Positions 6,572 to 16,647 of a stretch of 64,000 nt of DNA are shown in pieces (within the stretch, counting starts at the first letter, position 1; each line of letters opens with the position of its first letter). Source of the DNA: an uncultured Clostridium sp. Its GTDB lineage: Bacteria; Bacillota; Clostridia; TANB77; CAG-508. Location: contig CABQAZ010000006.1 of NCBI GenBank assembly GCA_902462295.1, forward strand, positions 1-64,000, read 5' to 3'. A model generated the notes under the pieces. That model was given only the letters and a program-made list of their open reading frames with translations. It had not been told where the DNA came from and searched no databases. The translations under genes were made by a program, and so were the position numbers.

Positions 6572-8768
6572 AATATTAAAAAACTTAAAACAATCATGGA
6601 TGTCAGTACTTATAATTGTAGCCTTACTATGTGTGCAGGCAGCTGTAGACTTGGAATTACCTAATTATACTTCAAAAATAGTAAACACAGGTATACAAGC
6701 AGGTGGAATTGAATATGCCGTACCAGAAACAATAAGTCAAAAAGATATGGACGCAATATTATTATTTTCAAATGATGATGACAAAATATTAGAAAATTAT
6801 ACAACTGATAATTCAGATGGAAATTATGTTATTAAAGATTTAAAGGAAAATGAAAAAGAAGAACTTGAACAAATAATGACAAAGCCAATTATTATATCAA
6901 GAACAGTACAAAAAGATGAAATGGCAAATCAAATAAAAGAGCAAATATTAGCAAATGTACCAGATGAGCAAAAAGAAGTGATTAAAAATATGTCTATTAT
7001 TGATATATTAAAAACAATGCCAGAAGAACAATTAAATCAAATGCTTAGCGAATCTACAAAACAAATTGATGAAATGCAAGATTCAATCAAAAGCCAAGCA
7101 GGAGTTGCATATGTAAAAGAAATTTATAAAGATGCAGGTGTAGATACTGATAAATTGCAAATGAATTATATAATGACTGCAGGATTTAAAATGTTAGTAT
7201 TAGCAGCAATAAGTATGGCATCAGGTATTACAATAATGATGTTATCATCAAGAGTTGGAGCTAGAATGGCAAAAACATTAAGAGAGAAAATATTTAATAA
7301 AGTATTAAAATTTTCAACTAAAGAATTAAGAGAATTTTCAACAGCTTCTTTAATTACTCGTAGTACAAATGATGTGCAACAAATTCAACAATTACTTGCA
7401 ATGTTATTTAGAACAGTAGTATATGCTCCAATAATAGGAATAGGTGGAGTAATAAAAGTAATACATCAAAGTAATACATCGATGGCATGGATAATAGGAG
7501 TTGCTGTAATTACAATATTAATTATTGTAGCTATACTATTCGCAGTAGCGATGCCAAAATTCAAAAAATTACAGGATTTAATAGATAAATTAAATGGTGT
7601 AGCAAGAGAAATATTAACAGGAAAATCTGTAATAAGAGCATTTAACACAGAAGAAAAAGAAGAAAAAAGGTTTGATAATGCAAATACAGATTTAACAAAA
7701 GCAAATATATTTGTAAATAGAACAATGTCAATAATGATGCCTATGTTAATGCTTATAATGAATGGAGTTTCAATCTTAATTATATGGGTTGGAGGACACA
7801 ACATAGACCAAGGTATAATGCAAGTTGGAGATATGTTAGCATTTATTCAATATGCAATGCAAATAGTAATGAGTTTCTTAATGATTTCTATGATTTCTAT
7901 AATGCTTCCAAGAGCTTCTGTATCAGCTAATAGAATTACAGAAATATTAGAAACAGAACCAAGTATTAAAGACAAAGAAACAACCAAGAAATTAGATTCA
8001 AGCAAAAAAGGATTAGTAGAATTTAAAAATGTGTCTTTCAGATATCCTGACGCAGACACAGAAATACTAGAAGACATTAATTTTACAGCAGAACCTGGAA
8101 AAACAACTGCAATAATAGGAAGTACAGGAAGTGGAAAATCAACAGTAATTAATTTGATTCCTAGGTTTTATGATGTAAAAGGAGGAGAAGTCCTAGTAGA
8201 TGGTGTAAATGTAAAAGACTTATCTCAAAAAGAATTAAGAGATGTTATTGGATTTGTACCACAAAAAGGAGTATTATTCTCAGGAACAATCGAAAGTAAT
8301 ATAAAATACTCAGATGAAAATATGTCAGATGAAAGAATGATAGAAGCAGCAGAAATTGCACAAGCAACAGAATTTATTGATGGAAAAGATAATAAATATA
8401 AATCAGAAATTGCACAAGGTGGAAGCAATGTTTCAGGAGGACAAAAACAAAGATTATCAATAGCAAGAGCAGTAGCCAAAGACCCAGAAATATTTGTGTT
8501 TGATGATAGTTTTTCTGCATTAGACTTTAAAACAGATGCAACATTGAGAGAAGCACTAGCAAAAAGAACAAATAATAAAACAAATATAATTGTAGCACAA
8601 AGAATTAGTACTATTTTAAATGCAGATAAAATAATTGTTTTAGATGACGGAAAAATAGTAGGTCAAGGAACACACGAAGAATTACTTGAAAATAATGAAA
8701 CATACAGAGAAATTGCATTATCACAATTATCTGAAGAAGAATTAAATAAAAAGGAAGGAGGAAAATAA
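6564..8768 (+). CDS. ABC exporter half-transporter, ATPase-deficient-site type
   Basis: This 734-residue protein has a type-I exporter membrane domain followed by an ATPase domain. The first membrane helix is near residues 12-30. Residues about 45-200 form a large polar, Glu/Lys-rich extracytoplasmic insertion before the next helices, which makes it longer than the usual 580-600. The ATPase has Walker A (GSTGSGKST), signature VSGGQKQRLS and a Walker B ending FVFDDS. The second Asp replaces the catalytic Glu, so this half carries the degenerate site of a heterodimer. The partner follows two bases later. The pair resembles Bacillus BmrC/BmrD-type multidrug exporters; the substrate is unknown. 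Confidence 0.93.
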   Translation: MLKILKNLKQSWMSVLIIVALLCVQAAVDLELPNYTSKIVNTGIQAGGIEYAVPETISQKDMDAILLFSNDDDKILENYTTDNSDGNYVIKDLKENEKEELEQIMTKPIIISRTVQKDEMANQIKEQILANVPDEQKEVIKNMSIIDILKTMPEEQLNQMLSESTKQIDEMQDSIKSQAGVAYVKEIYKDAGVDTDKLQMNYIMTAGFKMLVLAAISMASGITIMMLSSRVGARMAKTLREKIFNKVLKFSTKELREFSTASLITRSTNDVQQIQQLLAMLFRTVVYAPIIGIGGVIKVIHQSNTSMAWIIGVAVITILIIVAILFAVAMPKFKKLQDLIDKLNGVAREILTGKSVIRAFNTEEKEEKRFDNANTDLTKANIFVNRTMSIMMPMLMLIMNGVSILIIWVGGHNIDQGIMQVGDMLAFIQYAMQIVMSFLMISMISIMLPRASVSANRITEILETEPSIKDKETTKKLDSSKKGLVEFKNVSFRYPDADTEILEDINFTAEPGKTTAIIGSTGSGKSTVINLIPRFYDVKGGEVLVDGVNVKDLSQKELRDVIGFVPQKGVLFSGTIESNIKYSDENMSDERMIEAAEIAQATEFIDGKDNKYKSEIAQGGSNVSGGQKQRLSIARAVAKDPEIFVFDDSFSALDFKTDATLREALAKRTNNKTNIIVAQRISTILNADKIIVLDDGKIVGQGTHEELLENNETYREIALSQLSEEELNKKEGGK

Positions 8769-8769
8769 T

Positions 8770-10605
8770 ATGCCAGGACCAATGGGACCAAGACCAGGCC
8801 ATACAACAGAAAAGGCCAAAGATTTTAAAGGAACAACAAAAAAATTAATAAAAAATTATTTGTCAAAATATAAAATTGGATTAATAATAGTATTTATATT
8901 TGCTGTTGGAAGTACTATATTTTCTATAATAGGACCAAAAATATTAGGAAATGCAACAACAGAAATATTTAATGGATTAGTAAATAAAATATCAGGAAAT
9001 GGTGGAATAGACTTTGGAAAAGTTGGAACAATTCTACTAACTTTATTAGGATTATATGTAATAAGTGCATTGTTTTCTTTCATCCAAAGTTTTGCGATGA
9101 CACAAATTGCACAAAATTTAACATATAAGCTAAGAAAAGATTTAGCACATAAAATAAATTCACTTCCAATGAACTATTTTGATAAAAAGACAAATGGAGA
9201 AGTATTGTCAATAATAACAAATGATATAGATACATTAGGAATGAATTTAAATCAAAGTGTTACACAAATAATAACATCAGTATGTACATTAATTGGAATA
9301 TTAATAATGATGCTTTCAATTAGTTGGCAAATGACATTAATTTCATTAATAGTTATGCCAATAGGAGCATTTCTTGTAAAAATAATAGTAGGAAAATCAC
9401 AAAAATACTTTAAAAAGCAACAAGATTACTTAGGACATGTAAATGGTCAAGTAGAAGAAGTATTTTCTGGATTAACAATAGTAAAAGCATTTAATGGAGA
9501 AGAAGATGCACAAAAAGAATTTGAAAAAGCAAATTCAGAATTATATAGTTCAGCTTGGAAATCACAATTTTTGTCAGGATTAATGCATCCAATAATGAAT
9601 TTTATATCAAATATTGGATATGTAGGTGTAGCAATAGCAGGAGGGTATCTAGCTATAAATGGAAATATTACAGTAGGAGATATACAAAGTTTTATACAAT
9701 ATAATAAACAGTTTACACAACCAATAAACCAAATTGCACAAGTATCAAGTATGTTACAAGCAATGGTTGCTGCAACTGAAAGAATATTCGAATTCTTAGA
9801 AGAAGATGAAGAAGTTGAAACATATGTAGAAGGAACAACAACAGAAGGTTTAAAAGGAAATGTAAAATTCGAACATGTAAAATTTGGTTATAATCCAGAA
9901 AATACTGTAATAAAAGATTTTAATGCAGATGTACATGAAGGACAAAAAATTGCAATTGTAGGACCAACAGGAGCAGGAAAATCAACAATGGTAAAACTTC
10001 TTATGAGATTTTATGATGTAACAGATGGTGAAATATTACTTGATGGACATAACATCAAAGATTTCAAAAGAGGCGAATTACGTCAAATGTTTGGAATGGT
10101 ATTGCAAGATACATGGCTATTTGACGGAACTGTAAAAGATAATATTAAATATGGAAGAGAAGATGCAACAGATGATGAAGTTATTCAATCTGCAAAAGCT
10201 GCTAGAGTACATCATTTTATAAAAACATTACCTAATGGATATAATTCGGTATTAGGAGATGAAACAAGTGGAGTTTCAGCCGGTCAAAAGCAATTGCTTA
10301 CAATAGCAAGAGTAATTTTAGCAGACCCTAAGATATTAATTTTAGATGAAGCAACATCAAGTATTGATACAAGAACTGAAATAGAAATTCAAAAAGCTAT
10401 GGATAATTTAATGAAAGGTAGAACATCTTTTATTATTGCACATAGATTATCAACAATTAAAAATGCTGATTTAATATTAGTTATGGACCATGGTGATATT
10501 GTTGAACAAGGAACACATGAGCAACTTCTTGAAAAAGGAGAAGATGGATTTTATTATAAATTATATAATAGTCAATTCCAAGATTGTATTGATGAAGTTG
10601 AATAA
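8770..10605 (+). CDS. ABC exporter half-transporter, catalytically intact partner
   Basis: This 611-residue partner has six membrane helices (first near residues 38-60) and an ATPase with Walker A (GPTGAGKST), signature VSAGQKQ and Walker B ILILDEATS with the catalytic Glu intact. The signature LSGGQ is altered to VSAGQ, which fits an asymmetric heterodimer. The RBS (AAGGAGG) lies inside the end of the upstream gene. A proline/glycine-rich start (MPGPMGPRPG) precedes the first amphipathic helix, as in YheH/BmrD-like proteins. Together with the preceding gene it should pump hydrophobic compounds or lipids outward at the cytoplasmic membrane. Confidence 0.93.
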   Translation: MPGPMGPRPGHTTEKAKDFKGTTKKLIKNYLSKYKIGLIIVFIFAVGSTIFSIIGPKILGNATTEIFNGLVNKISGNGGIDFGKVGTILLTLLGLYVISALFSFIQSFAMTQIAQNLTYKLRKDLAHKINSLPMNYFDKKTNGEVLSIITNDIDTLGMNLNQSVTQIITSVCTLIGILIMMLSISWQMTLISLIVMPIGAFLVKIIVGKSQKYFKKQQDYLGHVNGQVEEVFSGLTIVKAFNGEEDAQKEFEKANSELYSSAWKSQFLSGLMHPIMNFISNIGYVGVAIAGGYLAINGNITVGDIQSFIQYNKQFTQPINQIAQVSSMLQAMVAATERIFEFLEEDEEVETYVEGTTTEGLKGNVKFEHVKFGYNPENTVIKDFNADVHEGQKIAIVGPTGAGKSTMVKLLMRFYDVTDGEILLDGHNIKDFKRGELRQMFGMVLQDTWLFDGTVKDNIKYGREDATDDEVIQSAKAARVHHFIKTLPNGYNSVLGDETSGVSAGQKQLLTIARVILADPKILILDEATSSIDTRTEIEIQKAMDNLMKGRTSFIIAHRLSTIKNADLILVMDHGDIVEQGTHEQLLEKGEDGFYYKLYNSQFQDCIDEVE

Positions 10606-10647
10606 ATCACTGTTTTATAGTATAATTATATTTAAGAGGTGATGAGT

Positions 10648-11523
10648 ATGAAAATAATACAGAACATATCACAATACTTAGGAGAGAAAACAGGATTTAA
10701 TAGTGAATATATAAAACTTATTATATTAACGATATTAATATTTGTATTTTTTAAAATATTAAAAATCATTGTAAAATTTATATATTCAAGGGCAGATGTA
10801 AGTGACAAGAAAAAATATGTTAGGAACAGAGTAATGAAAGTAACATTAACTTCTATTTCATTTATTATTGTGTTCTTACTATGGGGACGTAAAATATCTG
10901 GATTTGTCACGATAATAAGCTTTTTATCTGCAGGAATAACTATTTCTGTAAAGGAAATAATATTTGACTTTTTTGCTGGTTTATATATAAATATAAAGAA
11001 ACCATTTGAATTAGAAGATAGAATTGAAATAGATGGAATTAAGGGTGACATTGTTAGTATAAGGTCTCTTGGATTTGAAATGCTAGAAGTGGGAGATAGA
11101 GTAAATGCTGAACAGAGTACAGGAAGAATAATTCATATACCAAATTACCTTATATTTACAAAACCTTTGAAGAATTATACAAAAGCGTTTAAATATATAT
11201 GGGATGAAGTGATTGTAAAAGTTCCATTAGATGCTGATATTGAAAAAACAAAGACGATTTTATATGATATTATTGAGAATAATGAAATTTTGAAAAATAT
11301 TCCTAGAAAGATGGAGGACGCTGTTGCTGATGTGATTTTGGAATATAGAATTTATTATAATCATTTAGATCCAATAATATATACAAAAATTGTTGATTCA
11401 CATGTTGAACTTTATTTAAGATATATTGTACATCCTAAAAAGGCTAGAAATGTACAAGATGATATATATCTAAAGGTTCTAGAAGAATATAGAAATGGAA
11501 ATATCGAGTTGTATAAGGTATAA
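10648..11523 (+). CDS. MscS-family mechanosensitive channel
   Basis: About 291 residues. Membrane helices are near residues 20-45 and 65-85. The third, pore-lining helix is followed by the conserved MscS beta domain (GLYINIKKPFELEDRIEIDGIKGDI, split here to fit: KKPFELEDRIEIDGIKG). The C-terminal part is alpha-beta and ends with a helix, as in YkuT/MscS homologues that open on osmotic downshock. I chose the ATG at 10648 because the RBS AAGAGG (10634-10639) is correctly spaced for it and too close to the GTG at 10639 and ATG at 10642. A TATAAT at about 10621-10626 suggests its own promoter. Confidence 0.88.
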   Translation: MKIIQNISQYLGEKTGFNSEYIKLIILTILIFVFFKILKIIVKFIYSRADVSDKKKYVRNRVMKVTLTSISFIIVFLLWGRKISGFVTIISFLSAGITISVKEIIFDFFAGLYINIKKPFELEDRIEIDGIKGDIVSIRSLGFEMLEVGDRVNAEQSTGRIIHIPNYLIFTKPLKNYTKAFKYIWDEVIVKVPLDADIEKTKTILYDIIENNEILKNIPRKMEDAVADVILEYRIYYNHLDPIIYTKIVDSHVELYLRYIVHPKKARNVQDDIYLKVLEEYRNGNIELYKV

Positions 11524-11530
11524 AGTATCG

Positions 11531-11566
11531 AAATAGCTTAATTATTGAAAAATAATTGAGCTATTT
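11531..11566 (+). terminator. Intrinsic terminator
   Basis: Sixteen-base arms AAATAGCTTAATTATT and AATAATTGAGCTATTT (one G-U pair) with a GAAA loop, just after the MscS gene; the U-run is weak. Confidence 0.7.
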
Positions 11567-11719
11567 CTTATATAGGTGAAAAGTCTCTTAAAAATAATTT
11601 TGTCTGTAAGATTGATAATTATCTATTTTTATGATACAAAATATTTGTGATGTTGATGATGTAACATACAATGGAGAGAAAAACTATATATAAAGTAAGA
11701 AACGGGGGAGTTAAATTTT

Positions 11720-12436
11720 ATGAAAGAAAATAAAGGAGAAAATTTAATATGGGTTATATTTGCAATTATAGGAGCGGTGTTTACTGTAATTGGATTAGTT
11801 GTATCTGGAAATGTTTTTAATTATAAAAATAAAGTAGAAACAACAGGAATTATTACAGAGATAACATCATATAGGGATGATTATAATGAAGATAATAATA
11901 GAAGTCACGAAGTATATGTTTCCTATACTGTTGATGGGAAAAAGTATGAATCAAAGTTAAATAGTTATTCTTTTACTTTTTATGAGGGAAAAGAAATTAA
12001 CATATATTATGATAAAAATGACCCAAGTAAAATTGGAAACAAATCGTTAAATTTATTGGTATTAATGTTTCCGATTTTGGGAATGATTTTTTTGATAGTA
12101 GGAGTAAGAGGAATATTAGTAAAAGCCAAAAAGAGTAAAGATGAAAAGAACTTAAAAGAAAATGGAGAATTGATATATGCTGATTATGTTGAAACTGTTT
12201 TAAATACTTTATATGCAGTAAACGGAAAAAATCCTTATAATATTATTTGCGAATGGAATAATCCATTAGATAGTAAGAAATATATATTTAAAAGTAATAA
12301 TATTTGGATAAATCCGAAAAGTATTATAGAAGAAAGAAATATAAAACAATTCCCTGTATATATTAATAGAGATAATATAGAAAAATATGTTATTGATATA
12401 GATGTTTTAACAGAAAATATAATTGATTTAAGATAA
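11720..12436 (+). CDS. DUF3592 membrane protein
   Basis: This 238-residue protein has two membrane helices (residues about 9-32 and 108-130). Between them is a beta-strand domain with the DUF3592 hallmark: TGIITEIT, a variable polar loop, VYVSYTVDGKKYESKLN, and EINIYYDKNDPSKIG. A second soluble domain follows the second helix. The function of the family is not known. It has its own RBS (GGGGGAG) and no clear operon partner. It lies just before sigK but on its own transcript. Confidence 0.85.
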   Translation: MKENKGENLIWVIFAIIGAVFTVIGLVVSGNVFNYKNKVETTGIITEITSYRDDYNEDNNRSHEVYVSYTVDGKKYESKLNSYSFTFYEGKEINIYYDKNDPSKIGNKSLNLLVLMFPILGMIFLIVGVRGILVKAKKSKDEKNLKENGELIYADYVETVLNTLYAVNGKNPYNIICEWNNPLDSKKYIFKSNNIWINPKSIIEERNIKQFPVYINRDNIEKYVIDIDVLTENIIDLR

Positions 12437-12515
12437 AAGAACAGAAATTATATTATAGAAATATGTTAAAAAATTATTATAGTATGAACAAAATAAATAT
12501 ATAAAATGAACAGGC

Positions 12516-12541
12516 ACTTTTATTTTTCTTATACATATAAT
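12516..12541 (+). promoter_or_regulatory. Mother-cell-type promoter of sigK
   Basis: AC (12516-12517), 16 bases, then CATATAAT (12534-12541). Known Bacillus sigma-E and sigma-K promoters use a CATA-type -10 and sigma-K an AC-type -35, so this matches what a sigK gene should have. The same arrangement stands upstream of the interrupted peptidase gene at 38593. Confidence 0.6.
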
Positions 12542-12570
12542 TTTAGTATGAGAAAAATGGAGGTGCTTTT

Positions 12571-12948
12571 ATGTTTTCTGCACTTTGTATTAGTGGATTC
12601 ATAAATTTTTTACAAACAGCAGTATTTACAGTTGGATATATTTCAGGAGTACAGCTTTTTCCAGAACCATTGAGTGCTGAAGAAGAACGTATATATCTTG
12701 AAAAATTAAGCACAGGTGATGAAGAAGCTCGAAATATACTTATAGAAAAAAATTTAAGATTAGTTGCTCATGTTTGTAAAAAATACAGTAATTCAAATGT
12801 AGACCAAGATGATTTAATATCTATTGGTACGATTGGACTTATTAAAGGCATTAATAGTTTTAGACCAGAAAAGGGTGCAAGACTTTCTACATATGTTTCC
12901 AGATGTATTGATAATTTAATATTAACGTTACGGAAATATAAAAAATAA
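12571..12948 (+). CDS. sigK: sigK N-terminal half (interrupted by the skin-like element)
   Basis: The frame starts with a hydrophobic pro-sequence (residues 1-20, MFSALCISGFINFLQTAVFT), then PLSAEEERIYLEKLSTGDEEAR and sigma region 2 (RLVAHVCKKYSN, DDLISIGTIGLIKGI). It matches Bacillus pro-sigma-K up to Arg-Cys-Ile (residues 111-113). It then runs into 11 unrelated residues and a stop, because the coding sequence is interrupted. The C-terminal half is at 22821-23186. After site-specific excision the two halves rejoin in frame to 233 residues. Unlike Clostridioides difficile sigK, a pro-sequence is present, so processing by a SpoIVFB-type protease is expected. Sigma-K drives late mother-cell genes for coat and lysis. 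Confidence 0.93.
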   Translation: MFSALCISGFINFLQTAVFTVGYISGVQLFPEPLSAEEERIYLEKLSTGDEEARNILIEKNLRLVAHVCKKYSNSNVDQDDLISIGTIGLIKGINSFRPEKGARLSTYVSRCIDNLILTLRKYKK

Positions 12949-12950
12949 AC

Positions 12951-12979
12951 TTGACAAATACCCCCTGGGGGTGTAGAAT
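12951..12979 (+). promoter_or_regulatory. Copper operon promoter with CsoR-type operator
   Basis: TTGACA (12951-12956), a 17-base spacer and TAGAAT (12974-12979). The spacer is almost filled by the GC-rich dyad TACCCCCTGGGGGTG, matching the known CsoR operator style, so apo-CsoR should occlude RNA polymerase. The promoter begins three bases after the stop of the sigK N-terminal frame. Confidence 0.85.
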
Positions 12980-13000
12980 AATAAATGTGGAGGTGAAAGA

Positions 13001-13303
13001 ATGGAATGTGAAAAGTGCAAAGGATGTAAGAAAACAACACATCGTTCAGAAGAAGAGAAGAAAAAAATAATAAAAAGATTAAACATTATAGAGGGACAAG
13101 TAAGAGGAATAAAGCAAATGATAGAAGATGACAGATATTGTAGTGATGTATTAACACAAATGTCTGCAATAAATAAAGCACTAGAAAGTGTAGAAAATTC
13201 TATTTTAGAAAGTCACATTTCAAGTTGTGTTGTTCGAGAAATAAAAGACGGAAATACGGAAATAATACAAGAAGTAATGGAGTTAATTAGGAGATTACGA
13301 TAA
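13001..13303 (+). CDS. csoR: CsoR family copper-sensing repressor
   Basis: A 100-residue helical repressor of the CsoR/RcnR family. The Cu(I) ligands of the family are visible as Cys in DRYCSDVLTQ, His in LESHISSC and the following Cys. An extra Cys-rich N-terminus (CEKCKGCKK) is present. It should release the operator at 12957-12973 when copper binds and so switch on the genes that follow. Its stop overlaps the next start by one base, so it heads the operon. It is cargo of the skin-like element. Confidence 0.93.
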   Translation: MECEKCKGCKKTTHRSEEEKKKIIKRLNIIEGQVRGIKQMIEDDRYCSDVLTQMSAINKALESVENSILESHISSCVVREIKDGNTEIIQEVMELIRRLR

Positions 13304-14213
13304 TGAATAAAATTTATATTAAAATTGAGGGAATGGTCTGTAATCATTGCTATGAAACAGTAACACAAATAATAAAAAAAGATTTCAAAGACCAGTATTA
13401 TATAATTTAGGAAGATTAGTATCATATACAATTTTAGGAGGAATAATAGGTGGAATTGGAAAAATATTTAGTGTTAACTATTATATTCAAAGTGTAATAA
13501 TATTAATTTCAGCAATCTTAATGATATGTATGAGTTTATCTATGTTAGGAATTATTACAATTAATAGCAAGATAAAAAGTTGCAAGATGTTTAGAAGAGT
13601 AAAAATTAAAAATTCATTTATTATAGGAATATTAAATGGACTTATGCCATGTGGACCATTACAAGCAATGCAAATATATGCATTAAGTACTGCTTCAATT
13701 TTTTATGGTGCAGTATCAATGTTTTTGTTTTGTCTTGGCACAATTCCACTAATGTTGTTTTTTGGAAGCTTTGTTAATTTTACAAAAGGAAAAACAAGAG
13801 TTGTTATAAACAAAATTGCATCAATTTTAATACTTATTCTTTCTATAGCAATGTTAAACAGAGCTCTGATTGGATTTGGAATAAATGTGGGAAGTATGTT
13901 AGCAGATAAATCAGAAACAAAATATATAAAAGCAGAAATAATAGATGATTATCAATATGTTGAGTTTGATTTAAATTATGATAGTTTTCAAGATATAATA
14001 GTAAAAAAAGGAATTCCTGTTAAAATGATAGTAAATGTTGATAAAAAATATTTAACAGGATGTAATAACGAAATCGTTATAAAAGAATTTGGAATTGACC
14101 AAAAACTTCAAGTTGGTAAAAATGAAATAGAATTTCTTCCAACAAAAGATGGTGAATTTTTATATAGTTGTTGGATGAATATGATTTCTAATAATATTAA
14201 AGTAATAAATTAA
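13303..14213 (+). pseudogene. Broken HMA-DsbD/TauE-type copper membrane protein with C-terminal cupredoxin
   Basis: The first 36 codons (13303-13410) encode the start of a heavy-metal-associated domain with its metal motif GMVCNHC, then stop. From 13389 another frame continues RPVLYNLGRLVSYTILGG, the interior of a DsbD_2/TauE-like membrane domain, through LMPCGPLQAMQ and on to a cupredoxin-like tail with TGCNN and FLYSCWMNM. Complete relatives join HMA, membrane and cupredoxin parts in one protein of about 330 or more residues. Here the segment between HMA and the first helices is deleted and the frame shifted. An internal ATG at 13521 gives a 230-residue truncated product that might still be made. 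It lies between csoR and copZ, so it is part of the copper operon. Confidence 0.75.
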
Positions 14214-14228
14214 AAAAGGAGAATAGTT

Positions 14229-14435
14229 ATGAAAGAAATTAAATTAAAAATAGAGGGAATGCATTGTACAGGATGTTCAAATAGATTAGAAAAGGTACTA
14301 AATAATACTGATGGTATAGAAAAAGCTACAGTTAGTTTTGAAGAAAAACAAGCAGTAATAGAATATGATGAAAGTCAAATAGATATTGCTAAAATAAAAG
14401 AAACTATAAGTGATGCGGGTTTTAAAGGAGAATAA
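14229..14435 (+). CDS. copZ: CopZ-like copper chaperone
   Basis: A 68-residue heavy-metal-associated domain with the Cu(I) loop GMHCTGC at residues about 10-16 and the usual beta-alpha-beta-beta-alpha-beta pattern. It would carry Cu(I) to the ATPase encoded three bases downstream and may deliver copper to CsoR. RBS AAAGGAG is well spaced. Confidence 0.93.
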   Translation: MKEIKLKIEGMHCTGCSNRLEKVLNNTDGIEKATVSFEEKQAVIEYDESQIDIAKIKETISDAGFKGE

Positions 14436-14437
14436 GT

Positions 14438-16633
14438 ATGAAAAAAGTATTATTGAAAATTGATGGAATGACATGTAGTGCATGTTCATCAGGGCTAGAA
14501 AAGTTTTTAAATAAGCAAGATGGAATAGAAAATGCATCAGTCAATTTAATTATGAATAATGCAAGTATCGAATATGATGATTCAAAATTAACTTTAGAAC
14601 AAGTAGAAAAATTTATAGATAAAGCAGGATTTACAAGTTTAGGAATAGATAATTTAGAAAAAGAAGAAAAGAAAAAATCAAATGAAAAATACAGATTAAT
14701 AGGAATTTCAGTTATCTCAATATTGATATTATATATATCAATGTCACATATGGTTGGATTACCAGTGATTCCATTTTTAAATATGATGACACATCCTATA
14801 AAATATGCAGTTTCATTATTAATATTAACAATGATAGTATTGTGGATGGGAAGAGACATTTTAAAAAATGGATATAAAAATCTTATTCATAAAACGCCAA
14901 ATATGGACACATTAGTAATGATAGGTGTTATGGCAAGTTATATATATAGTGTATATGGAACAATAAGAATTTGTAATGGAAATGCAATGTATGTAGAAAA
15001 TTTGTATTATGAATCATCAGCAATAGTAATATTTTTTATAAAAATAGGTAAATATGTAGAAAGCAAAAATAAAGACAAAACAAAAGAAGCTTTACAACAG
15101 CTAATGAGTATAACGCCAAATCATGCAATTATAATAAGAGATGGAAAAGAAGAAACAGTAACACTTGATGAAATTCAAAAAGGAGATACTGTTATTTGTA
15201 AACCAGGAGAAAAAATTGCAGTAGATGGAGAAGTTGTAGAGGGGACAACTCATATTAATGAATCATTTATAACAGGAGAAAGTGTTCCAGTAAAAAGAGA
15301 GAAAGGCTCAAAAGTAATTGCAGGAAGTATAAATTATGAGGGAACTATAAAATACAAAGCAGAAAAAATAGGTAAAGAATCAACAGTATCAGAAATTGTT
15401 AGACTTGTTGTAGAAGCAACAAATACAAAAGCACCTATAGCAAAGGTTGCAGATACAATAAGTGGATATTTTGTACCAACAATTATAGTAATAGCAATAA
15501 TAGCATTTTTAGTATGGTTTTTAATAACTAAAAATATAGCAATAGCAATAAATATATTTGTAACAATACTAGTAGTAGCATGTCCTTGCAGTTTAGGATT
15601 AGCTACACCACTTGCAATAGTAATAGCTTCAGGAAATGCAAGTAAGAAAGGAATATTAGTAAAAACTAGTGAAGCATTAGAAAATGTACATAAAGTAAAA
15701 ACAATTTGTTTTGATAAAACAGGGACTTTAACAAAAGGTGAACTAACAATTTCTAAAATATATAATTATAGTAGTTTAAATGAAAATGAAATTATAAAAT
15801 TAGTTGCAAGTATAGAAAATAAGTCAGAACATCCAATAGCAAGAGCAATTATAAATGAAGCAAAGAATAGAAAAATAGAATTAGAAGAAATATTAGAATT
15901 TAAGGCAATTCCAGGATATGGAGTGAGTGCAACTATAAACGAAAAAAAATATTTAATAGGTAACAAAAAGCTAATGTTAGAAAACAATATTACAATGTTA
16001 CAAGAGCAAAATGAATTAGAATTAGTTTCTGATGGAAATAGTATCTTGTTTATTGCAGAAAATCAGAATTTAATTGCATTAATAGGAGTAAAAGATGTAT
16101 TAAAAAAAGAAAGTAAAGATATAGTTAAAAAGTTACAAGAAAGAAATATTGAAGTTGTAATGTTAACAGGTGATAATGAAAAAACTGCAAATGCGATTGC
16201 AGAGCAAATTGGAGTAAATAAAGTAATTGCAAATGTATTACCAAAACAAAAGGCAGAAGAAATAAAAAAATTAAAAGAAAAAGGCCTTGTTATGATGTGT
16301 GGAGATGGAATAAATGATAGTGTAAGTCTTGTTACTGCTGATATTGGAGTATCAGTTTCTAGTGGTACAGATATTGCAATGGATAGTAGTAATGTTGTAT
16401 TGATGAATGATAATTTAGAAAAAATAGAAGATTTACTATCTATAAGTCAAAAGACAATTAGAAATATTAAACAAAATTTATTTTGGGCATTTTTCTACAA
16501 TATTTGCATGATACCAATCGCTTGTGGTGTTTTAGAGCCACTAGGTGTTGTTATGAATCCAATGATTGCTGCTTTTGCTATGACAATTAGTAGTTTAACT
16601 GTTATTCTTAATGCTCTTAGATTGAAACGATAG
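14438..16633 (+). CDS. copA: Copper-exporting P1B-type ATPase
   Basis: This 731-residue pump has one N-terminal HMA domain (GMTCSAC), eight membrane helices, the actuator motif TGES, the membrane metal site CPC (residues 382-384), the phosphorylation site DKTGT (Asp426), the HP of the nucleotide domain (SEHPIARA), GDGIND and a C-terminal helix with conserved Asn/Met. It should expel Cu(I) from the cytoplasm using ATP. Adjacent copZ and csoR confirm the metal. The actuator loop and all catalytic motifs look intact, so copper efflux may work even though the gene two upstream is broken. Confidence 0.96.
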   Translation: MKKVLLKIDGMTCSACSSGLEKFLNKQDGIENASVNLIMNNASIEYDDSKLTLEQVEKFIDKAGFTSLGIDNLEKEEKKKSNEKYRLIGISVISILILYISMSHMVGLPVIPFLNMMTHPIKYAVSLLILTMIVLWMGRDILKNGYKNLIHKTPNMDTLVMIGVMASYIYSVYGTIRICNGNAMYVENLYYESSAIVIFFIKIGKYVESKNKDKTKEALQQLMSITPNHAIIIRDGKEETVTLDEIQKGDTVICKPGEKIAVDGEVVEGTTHINESFITGESVPVKREKGSKVIAGSINYEGTIKYKAEKIGKESTVSEIVRLVVEATNTKAPIAKVADTISGYFVPTIIVIAIIAFLVWFLITKNIAIAINIFVTILVVACPCSLGLATPLAIVIASGNASKKGILVKTSEALENVHKVKTICFDKTGTLTKGELTISKIYNYSSLNENEIIKLVASIENKSEHPIARAIINEAKNRKIELEEILEFKAIPGYGVSATINEKKYLIGNKKLMLENNITMLQEQNELELVSDGNSILFIAENQNLIALIGVKDVLKKESKDIVKKLQERNIEVVMLTGDNEKTANAIAEQIGVNKVIANVLPKQKAEEIKKLKEKGLVMMCGDGINDSVSLVTADIGVSVSSGTDIAMDSSNVVLMNDNLEKIEDLLSISQKTIRNIKQNLFWAFFYNICMIPIACGVLEPLGVVMNPMIAAFAMTISSLTVILNALRLKR

Positions 16634-16647
16634 GAGGAAATTAATTG

